Position numbers and translations under genes: made by a program. Positions 5,230-9,331 of a stretch of 9,331 nucleotides of DNA are shown in pieces; the stretch's first letter is position 1, and every line of letters begins with the position of its first letter. This DNA comes from Nitrospina sp. (GTDB lineage Bacteria > Nitrospinota > Nitrospinia > Nitrospinales > Nitrospinaceae). Under the pieces are notes generated by a model, which was not told where the DNA came from, made no database searches, and saw only the letters and a list, made by a program, of their open reading frames with translations. The DNA is taken from positions 1 to 9,331 of the forward strand of contig SMVT01000183.1 of NCBI GenBank assembly GCA_004357365.1, given 5' to 3'.

Positions 5230-7052
5230 CAGGCTATGGCGATGAGGTTGCGTGTCGTCGTTTCGAGCAACAGTTTTTCAAACGCGCGTTTGAAGGATTC
5301 CGCCGTACCGGTATCCAGCTCCGACAAGGCTTCGAGGCGCGCCGATTTAAGGTCCAGCCGTCCGAGGTCCTCGTTCAACAGCGATTCCAATTGAGTTTGC
5401 AGGCGCGGCAGGATGCCGGTTTCGGCGTCGTTGAACAATTCCAGAACGGCGTCCGGTTGCGACTCCAGCGCCAGAGTCAGCGCCGGAACGTTAACTCTGA
5501 TTGTATCATCGCTTTCGGTTTTAATTCCCACCGAAGATAATTTTTTGAACAATTCACTGCCGCGGTTGAGAAACAGCGCCCCCAGGCCGTCGCGGATGGC
5601 CTGCGCGGTTTGGGTGATGCCCAGCTCCGTGGTCGAAAATTTACCGGTGTTCAGGCTGTTGAGTCCCAGCGACGGCGGCAGATTGTTGGCGGGGTCGACC
5701 GCTTCCCGGCCGGCGTCGCGGCTTTCGTTGGCCCGGATGCCGGTCTGCGAATTTTCCGTCAACTCCTCGCGGACCGACTGCAGTTCAAAGTCACCGGCGA
5801 AGGTTTTGGCGAACGCCAGCGCATCGTTGAGTGCGGTCATCGCGTCGTTGAGCCGGAGGAACAGCGATTGAATCTGGTTGACCGCCGGACCGGCATCGGT
5901 TTCCACGGTGACGCGGACAGTTTGCCCGGTGCCGCCGCGGACCTCCAGAGTGATTCCCGCGAAGATGTCCGTGAAAACATTGCCGGCGCTGGTAAAGGTT
6001 TCGTCGTCGATGGTGATTTCCGCATCGTTCCCGCTGACCACCAGGTTGATGCCGGAGGTGTTCAATTGCACTTCGTTCTGGATCAACTTGCCATCGGCGT
6101 CAAGTTCGAAAAACCCGAGCGCGAACAGCACCCCGTCGTCATCGCTCAACGTGATGGCGGAATTCTCCCCGGTCTGGCTGGTGAGCAACAGGCGGTTGTC
6201 CTGAATGGTTGCGGTGACCTGATGGTCCTGCGTGCCGCCGTCCAGGCGTTCGTTGCCGTTAACGTCTTCCGCTGGATCCAGCACGCCGTTGCCGTTCTGG
6301 TCTTCGATGATGAATATGCCGGGACCGTACTGACTGCCGCTGACCTGGATGGTTTCGATGATGCCGTTGCCGTTGACGTCTTCCGCTTCGTCGAGCACGC
6401 CGTTGCCGTTGACGTCTTCGCCCCGGTTGATCTTGTCCTTGATGTCCGCCAGGGTATCGGTAGCGACGACGGTGATTTCCACGCCGTTGATGCGGAAACT
6501 GCCGGTCAACCCGAGCGCGCCGGTGGCCTGCACATCGGAGGCCAGTACACTGCGCGAGGCGACGGCGTTGATCGTCACCTCGAAACTCGCCTCTTCCGCG
6601 GAGCTGTCGGCGGAGACGGTGAGGGCGTTCGTATCGGACGACTTCGCGTTCAACAGATTGAACGCGTTGCCCAGCCGCAACTCCTCTATTTTATCCAACA
6701 GTGCCTGCAGGCGGATGGTCAGTTGGCCGATGGCATCGGTTTGCCGTTCGGTGATGCGGGAGGCTCCCACCTCGTCGATGAGCGGGAAATGGCTGAACTG
6801 AAAAAGTTCGGTGACGAAGCGTCCGGCGGCGTTGACCCGGAAGGCCGACAGCGGGCCTCTCAGGTCGTTGACCTGCGGTACCCGGTTGGACACGAACACG
6901 AAGGAGTCGAACAGCAGGTCGGCGGGCGTCGGGCGGTCCGCGCCGAACCGATTGATCTGCGCGCGGAAATCGTTCAGCGTGATGCCGTCCAGCCGCTCGG
7001 ATTTCGGAAACAGCGGCGGTATAAGGTTACCTGAGATGCCGAAAGTCGTCAT
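5229..7052 (-). CDS. fliD: FliD-like flagellar filament cap protein with Ca2+-type loop repeats
   Basis: A 607-residue protein without signal peptide or membrane segment, as expected for a flagellar type III export substrate. A flagellin-IN (hook IN) domain is clear: SFRINGVEITVVATDTLADI (185-204) then KIN (207-209), resuming at VTATIQDNRLLLTS (279-292) and ITLSDDDGVLFALGF (300-314). It is split by four 12-residue loops: 213-224 and 225-236, then 251-262 and 263-274, with the pattern DxNGNGxLDxAE. The FliD C-terminal region follows: FTDIFAGITLEVRGGTGQTV (360-379), VNQIQSLFLRLNDAMTALND (391-410) and a long helical end. The N-terminal 130 residues do not show the usual SGLDT motif of FliD. It starts 19 nt after the disordered gene with GGTGAG 6 nt upstream. 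FliD is favoured, though another hook-associated protein is possible. Confidence 0.75.
   Translation of the reverse strand: MTTFGISGNLIPPLFPKSERLDGITLNDFRAQINRFGADRPTPADLLFDSFVFVSNRVPQVNDLRGPLSAFRVNAAGRFVTELFQFSHFPLIDEVGASRITERQTDAIGQLTIRLQALLDKIEELRLGNAFNLLNAKSSDTNALTVSADSSAEEASFEVTINAVASRSVLASDVQATGALGLTGSFRINGVEITVVATDTLADIKDKINRGEDVNGNGVLDEAEDVNGNGIIETIQVSGSQYGPGIFIIEDQNGNGVLDPAEDVNGNERLDGGTQDHQVTATIQDNRLLLTSQTGENSAITLSDDDGVLFALGFFELDADGKLIQNEVQLNTSGINLVVSGNDAEITIDDETFTSAGNVFTDIFAGITLEVRGGTGQTVRVTVETDAGPAVNQIQSLFLRLNDAMTALNDALAFAKTFAGDFELQSVREELTENSQTGIRANESRDAGREAVDPANNLPPSLGLNSLNTGKFSTTELGITQTAQAIRDGLGALFLNRGSELFKKLSSVGIKTESDDTIRVNVPALTLALESQPDAVLELFNDAETGILPRLQTQLESLLNEDLGRLDLKSARLEALSELDTGTAESFKRAFEKLLLETTTRNLIAIA
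6231..6416 (-). repeat. Two pairs of DxNGNG calcium-loop repeats in fliD
   Basis: Four 36-bp units code for 12-residue loops, arranged as two back-to-back pairs (6345-6416 and 6231-6302) separated by 42 bp. On the plus strand each begins in a GCCGTTGCCGTTGACGTCTTC-like core. Loops 1 and 3 (DVNGNGVLDEAE, DQNGNGVLDPAE) keep every acidic or amide ligand position of an EF-hand or thrombospondin type 3 loop. Loop 2 keeps the first half, and loop 4 has Glu for the conserved Gly. The near-identical pairs suggest duplication. Confidence 0.75.
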
Positions 7053-7071
7053 GCCTGTCTCACCGTTGTCG

Positions 7072-8190
7072 TTAAATGAACCGGTCTATGTTCTGTCCGC
7101 GTTCCGCCAGCACGGTTTCGGGAGTGCGCGGTTCGGGCGGTGCGGTGCGTTCCTCTTCGGGCCGCGTCACTCCTTCGGTTGCTTCCTGTTCCCGCAGGCT
7201 TTCCAGAAGTTCCGCGCCGAGGGCTTCCAGGTTTTCGAACACCGCGGGCGGCGGCGGCGCGTTGTTCTGAACTTCCGCTATTGGCCCACCGGCGGGTTCG
7301 GTCACTGCTTCCGGAGGTTCAATACGATTGTTGAACTCCTGCAGAAAATTCCGCAGTTCTTGGTTGCCCCTCAGCGCCGGGTCGGTGCCCAGATTGTCGG
7401 GGCGCAGGGCCTGCGGGTTTTCGTTGATCGCTTCCACGATGCCGGGTTCCGGTCGTGCCACCGGCTCTGCCTCATCCTCCGCTACCGCCGGAGGGGGAAC
7501 GTTGAGTGCCACCGGAAGCGCAGGCGGGAACTCTTCCACCGGTGTGGTGTCAGCCGGGGCGGCATCGAGAGGCACACCGATGTCGCGTGAAGGGGCTACC
7601 AGTTCATCCACGTCCAGTTCCGGGAAGGCGGGCCGTTGCAACTCCTGAAACTCCAGACGCTCCGCCCGCACCGCTTGGGTATCGATCAGGGACGATTGAG
7701 GGGGGTCGTCCAGTTCCGGGACCGGATTCAGCGGCAAGGCGCGCACCGGTTCGGCATCGCGCGGACCCTGAAACGGCGGCTCCAGATCGTTGTCCTGAGC
7801 GTCCGGGGTGAGGGCCGCCGGTTCCTGAAGGGGATTGACCACCGGGCGCGCGGGCGACGGCGTCTCCGGATTGATCGCGTTTTCGACGGCGGCCTGGATA
7901 TCCTCCGCGGGTTCCGCATCACGGGGCAACGCACCTGGATTGGTCCCGGTGGCAGGGGCCACGGGGATGACGGGCTCCTGCGTCAACCCGGTCGCTTCGA
8001 TGGCAGGGCCGGCTATGGCCTGCTCCAGGGGTTGCTCAGCCGGCTCCGGTGCGATGAGGTTGTTGGCATCGCCGGGTGTTTCCAGATTCCGGGGCGGCGG
8101 CGTGATGGGTCCCGCCAAATCCTCCGCCAGGGCGGGAGAGATGCGGAACTCCACCGGTTCTAAAGCGGGGGTTTCCTGTCCGGTTTCCAA
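7072..8190 (-). CDS. Downstream part of an interrupted Pro/Glu/Ala-rich disordered flagellar-locus protein
   Basis: An open frame that could be read from TTG at 8190 as 372 residues. It is really open from 8373, directly after an in-frame TAA, for 434 codons. It is dominated by Pro, Glu, Ala, Asp and Asn with almost no hydrophobic core, no cysteine and no membrane segment, so it is probably disordered. The only short helical-looking stretches are near the end (NQELRNFLQEFNNRI and ENLEALGAELLESLREQ). There is no ATG in the whole 434-codon stretch, and neither TTG at 8190 nor CTG at 8253 has a convincing SD. Composition and frame match the upstream 174-residue ORF, so this is most likely the second part of one ~608-codon gene. 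It ends 19 nt before fliD. Its function is unknown; a secreted, FliK-like or filament-associated role is only suggested by location and composition. Confidence 0.6.
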   Translation of the reverse strand: METGQETPALEPVEFRISPALAEDLAGPITPPPRNLETPGDANNLIAPEPAEQPLEQAIAGPAIEATGLTQEPVIPVAPATGTNPGALPRDAEPAEDIQAAVENAINPETPSPARPVVNPLQEPAALTPDAQDNDLEPPFQGPRDAEPVRALPLNPVPELDDPPQSSLIDTQAVRAERLEFQELQRPAFPELDVDELVAPSRDIGVPLDAAPADTTPVEEFPPALPVALNVPPPAVAEDEAEPVARPEPGIVEAINENPQALRPDNLGTDPALRGNQELRNFLQEFNNRIEPPEAVTEPAGGPIAEVQNNAPPPPAVFENLEALGAELLESLREQEATEGVTRPEEERTAPPEPRTPETVLAERGQNIDRFI

Positions 8191-8373
8191 GCGCTCGGTA
8201 GGCGTCCCGAAATTTCGAAAACTGCTGACGGCGCGTGCTACGGGTTCGATCAGGGTCTGCGCTGCCGGTTCTCCGTTTTGTGCCGCCGGATTGATCTCCC
8301 GAATGGTCCTTTGCGGATTTAATATTCCGGTGCGGTCTTCGATTAGGGGCGCGTCATTGTCCGCCGGTTCTCT

Positions 8374-8376
8374 TTA
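8374..8376 (-). other. Single in-frame TAA interrupting the disordered-protein gene
   Basis: The codon TAA at 8376-8374 lies in the same frame as the ORF from 8898 and the open frame that continues to 7072. The flanking codons read ...SPANLGA, stop, REPADNDAPLIEDRTG..., with the same residue bias on both sides. One base change (for example C or G to T in CAA or GAA) would restore the frame. The following base is A, not a known strong readthrough context. Confidence 0.85.
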
Positions 8377-8898
8377 GGCCCCAAGGTTGGCCGGGGACTC
8401 CACCCCGGCGTTCCGGAGGAGCGGGACCGGCGGTTCTTGAAGATTTAGAACCTCCCGGGGTTCGGGTTGGGCCGGCTCGCGGTTGGCCTGCAATCTCTCC
8501 GCCAATTCCCCAAGACCCGTCGGCAGGATTGAGACGGCCGCCGGAATGTCGACAGGCCGCGGAACGGGGGCCCCGACTTCACGCTGTCGGGCTTCCCGGT
8601 TGAGAAGTTCCAGGGCCGCGGGATTCACCTGGTTTTCTCCCGCTACCAATTCCAGGGGGACCGGGACGGTTTCCGCCAGCGGCAGGATGGGCGCGATCAC
8701 CCGGGCATTGGCCGAGAGGGTTACGCGGTCGATGCCGTCGGCCAACGAGCCGGGAAGCGGTGGTTCGCTGTCTTCGCGGTCATTGATGCGGCTGCTGTCC
8801 TCGTCCTCTTCCCGGTCCCGGGTGGGCGGCAGAAAAGTCTCGGGCCGCTGTAAGAGGAGTAGCGGATTGACCGGTATGTTGTCTTCCAGATGAGGCAT
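8374..8898 (-). CDS. Upstream part of the interrupted Pro/Glu-rich disordered flagellar-locus protein
   Basis: 174 residues from the ATG at 8898 to an in-frame TAA. It begins MPHLEDNIPVNPLLLLQRPE, has a highly acidic charged block (REEDEDSSRINDREDSE) and then Pro-rich low-complexity sequence. It has no cysteine, no membrane segment and no second Met. The segment DRVTLSANARVIAP (57-70) resembles the D-x-V-x-LS-xxA motif in various flagellar secreted or regulatory proteins, which is weak evidence of a flagellar link. GAGAG 9 nt upstream is a modest SD, sitting in the loop of an A/T hairpin. It is the first gene of the unit with fliD and the chaperone. It is either a truncated product or the start of a ~608-codon protein (see the stop codon entry). 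Confidence 0.65.
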   Translation of the reverse strand: MPHLEDNIPVNPLLLLQRPETFLPPTRDREEDEDSSRINDREDSEPPLPGSLADGIDRVTLSANARVIAPILPLAETVPVPLELVAGENQVNPAALELLNREARQREVGAPVPRPVDIPAAVSILPTGLGELAERLQANREPAQPEPREVLNLQEPPVPLLRNAGVESPANLGA

Positions 8899-8899
8899 G

Positions 8900-8920
8900 A
8901 AATTTTTCTCTCAAAAATTT
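8900..8920 (-). promoter_or_regulatory. A/T inverted repeat flanking the SD of the disordered gene
   Basis: AAATTTTT (8900-8907) and AAAAATTT (8913-8920) are perfect complements. On the minus-strand mRNA the 5-nt loop is GAGAG, the likely SD for the ATG at 8898. The 8-bp stem is all A/T, so it would melt easily. It could expose the SD in the loop or act as a temperature-sensitive element, which is speculative. Confidence 0.35.
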
Positions 8921-8935
8921 TTAACGCCGCGTTAA
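8921..8935. promoter_or_regulatory. Operator-like palindrome overlapping the sigma-28 -35 element
   Basis: TTAACG-CCG-CGTTAA is a perfect 6-bp inverted repeat with a 3-bp centre. Its right arm overlaps the TAAA -35 element (8933-8936) of the rightward sigma-28 promoter. This placement fits a repressor site or the 5' stem of a transcript. The binding protein is unknown. Confidence 0.4.
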
Positions 8936-8959
8936 AGTCTGTCCCTTTTCCGCCGATAA
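8933..8959 (+). promoter_or_regulatory. Consensus sigma-28 (FliA) promoter, rightward
   Basis: TAAA at 8933-8936, a 15-nt spacer, then GCCGATAA at 8952-8959: an exact match to the FliA consensus TAAA-N15-GCCGATAA. Transcription would start near 8966 and run right toward the flagellin-like gene at 9266, giving a structured ~300-nt leader, or a short RNA if the hairpin at 9009-9034 terminates. Confidence 0.75.
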
Positions 8960-9008
8960 CCTGCTGGAGACGGGTAGGCTCTTTTTCAATCGGTGGTTTG
9001 AAAAATTT

Positions 9009-9034
9009 AAAAAGCCCGAAAACAAAGGCTTTTT
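9009..9034 (+). terminator. A/T-flanked hairpin, possible attenuator or short-RNA terminator
   Basis: AAAAAGCC (9009-9016) and GGCTTTTT (9027-9034) pair over 8 bp around a 10-nt loop. Five T close the rightward strand, and on the leftward strand TTTTT-AAATTTTT follows. It looks like a weak, possibly bidirectional terminator inside both presumed leaders. The G/C core is only 3 bp and the loop is large, so it may not terminate. Confidence 0.35.
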
Positions 9035-9095
9035 AGGAGGGCCGAAAAGCCGGGGACGGCAGTTCCCGATTCAGGGAACAGATACCCTAATATGC

Positions 9096-9122
9096 CTATC
9101 GGCCTTATTTTCTGAGACTTGA
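9096..9122 (-). promoter_or_regulatory. Near-consensus sigma-28 promoter, leftward
   Basis: Read on the minus strand, TCAA (9122-9119; consensus TAAA), a 15-nt spacer, then GCCGATAG (9103-9096; consensus GCCGATAA). That is 10 of 12 consensus positions at the correct spacing. It points toward the disordered/fliD/chaperone genes, with a start near 9089 and a leader of about 190 nt. Confidence 0.55.
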
Positions 9123-9205
9123 GCATTTTTTAGGGATTTTTTACATTTTTATAAGCTGTTGAATTTAAAGGGGTTATTTTCAATACAAAAGCTGCGGGGA
9201 GTGGA

Positions 9206-9234
9206 TTGACAAGGCCCCGTCCACCTCTTATCTT
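9206..9234 (+). promoter_or_regulatory. Sigma-70-type promoter for the flagellin-like gene
   Basis: TTGACA (9206-9211), a 17-bp spacer, then TATCTT (9229-9234). The -35 is perfect and the -10 matches TATAAT at four of six positions. The start would be near 9241, giving a short ~25-nt leader with the SD GGAG. It could give basal, flagellar-sigma-independent expression. Confidence 0.65.
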
Positions 9235-9236
9235 GG

Positions 9237-9252
9237 GAATAAGAGCTTATTC
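9237..9252. promoter_or_regulatory. Operator-like palindrome at the transcription start
   Basis: GAATAAG-AG-CTTATTC is a perfect 7-bp inverted repeat with a 2-bp centre. It lies directly after the -10 element and ends 2 bases before the SD. It could bind a repressor at the start site, or fold as a 6-bp RNA stem with a GAGC loop next to the SD. Confidence 0.45.
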
Positions 9253-9265
9253 ACGGAGAACGGTT

Positions 9266-9331
9266 ATGGTCGATTTTTTTAATCCGTCTATTACCAGCCG
9301 ACTGCTCAACAGCATCACCCGCAACCAGTCG
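9266..9331 (+). CDS. Flagellin/FlgL-like protein, N-terminal fragment
   Basis: The first 22 residues (MVDFFNPSITSRLLNSITRN...) of a gene that continues past the right edge. The segment ITSRLLNSITRNQS resembles the N-terminal D0 helix start of flagellins and FlgL hook-filament junction proteins (compare the I/V-T-N-x-L-x-x-x-L-x-x-N pattern). SD GGAG at 9255-9258 is 7 nt before the ATG. The flagellar operon on the other strand and both promoter types upstream agree with a filament protein. With only 22 residues seen, the identification is tentative. Confidence 0.5.
   Translation, partial: MVDFFNPSITSRLLNSITRNQS

Larger units (their letters stand above)
8899..9265. promoter_or_regulatory. Divergent flagellar control region
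   Basis: 367 bases between the minus-strand disordered/fliD/chaperone unit and the plus-strand flagellin-like gene. It contains two sigma-28-type promoters that face each other, one sigma-70-type promoter, two operator-like palindromes and hairpins at 8900-8920, 9009-9034, 9049-9060 (GCCG-GGGA-CGGC) and 9062-9079 (GTTCCC-GATTCA-GGGAAC). No protein-coding gene is supportable. A seven-codon ATG frame at 9092-9115 has no SD. Confidence 0.6.

Noticed and set aside
6231..6416. CRISPR-like or purely noncoding tandem repeat
   Set aside because: The repeats are in frame within fliD, encode 12-residue metal-type loops and have no spacers.
5610..7034. A 474-codon open frame on the plus strand opposite fliD
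   Set aside because: It is the antisense shadow of fliD. GC-rich third positions keep it open, its translation is Arg/Gly/Val-rich low-quality sequence, and fliD has recognisable domains on the other strand.
9092..9115. Seven-codon leader peptide frame (MPIGLIF) in the divergent region
   Set aside because: No SD, no regulatory codon run, and it overlaps the leftward sigma-28 -10 element.
1..9331. tRNA, rRNA, CRISPR array, insertion sequence transposase or phage genes
   Set aside because: None was recognised on either strand.

Overview
The window is a GC-rich bacterial chromosome segment of ordinary housekeeping genes followed by a flagellar cluster with unusual features. It carries a LeuC-type dehydratase start, a fused AroD-AroE protein, a rhodanese and flagellar genes with sigma-28-type promoters. 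My best guess for the source is a free-living flagellated bacterium of the Nitrospinota or a delta-proteobacterial-like lineage. This guess rests on overall feel (aroDE fusion, dispersed palindromes, NGNG-rich cap protein) and not on a marker gene.

Left part (1-2926): a truncated LeuC-like gene leaves on the minus strand at 1-189. A divergent SLC13/DASS-type membrane transporter (455-1936) follows. About 376 bases of hairpin-rich noncoding DNA then lead to a two-gene plus-strand unit: a single-domain rhodanese (2313-2654) and an 83-residue protein of unknown function (2675-2926).

Middle (2970-4785): a bifunctional AroDE (3-dehydroquinate dehydratase plus shikimate dehydrogenase) on the minus strand converges on that unit. 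Its upstream region (4443-4785) holds no gene but is packed with palindromes. One perfect 9-bp hairpin covers the aroDE Shine-Dalgarno sequence. A ~90-bp imperfect inverted repeat resembles the dispersed MITE/REP-like elements of many genomes. Three further short hairpins follow.

Right part (4786-9331): a minus-strand flagellar operon reads, in transcription order, (a) a Pro/Glu/Ala-rich disordered protein whose frame is broken by one in-frame TAA (8898-7072), (b) a FliD-like filament cap protein (7052-5229) with four back-to-back Ca2+-binding-type DxNGNG loops inside its flagellin-IN domain, and (c) a FlgN/FliT-like export chaperone (5229-4786) overlapping fliD as TGATG. Facing away, a plus-strand gene with a flagellin/FlgL-like N-terminus starts at 9266 and runs out of the window. 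The 367-bp divergent intergenic region contains a consensus sigma-28 promoter pointing right (8933-8959), a near-consensus sigma-28 promoter pointing left (9096-9122), a strong sigma-70 promoter (9206-9234), two operator-like palindromes and several hairpins. If both sigma-28 promoters are active, the 5' leaders of the two divergent flagellar transcripts overlap in antisense by about 120 nt.

The points most worth a second look are the interrupted disordered gene, the calcium-type repeats in the cap protein, the overlapping divergent flagellar promoters, the altered substrate motifs in the SLC13 transporter and AroE domain, and the palindrome-covered aroDE ribosome binding site.
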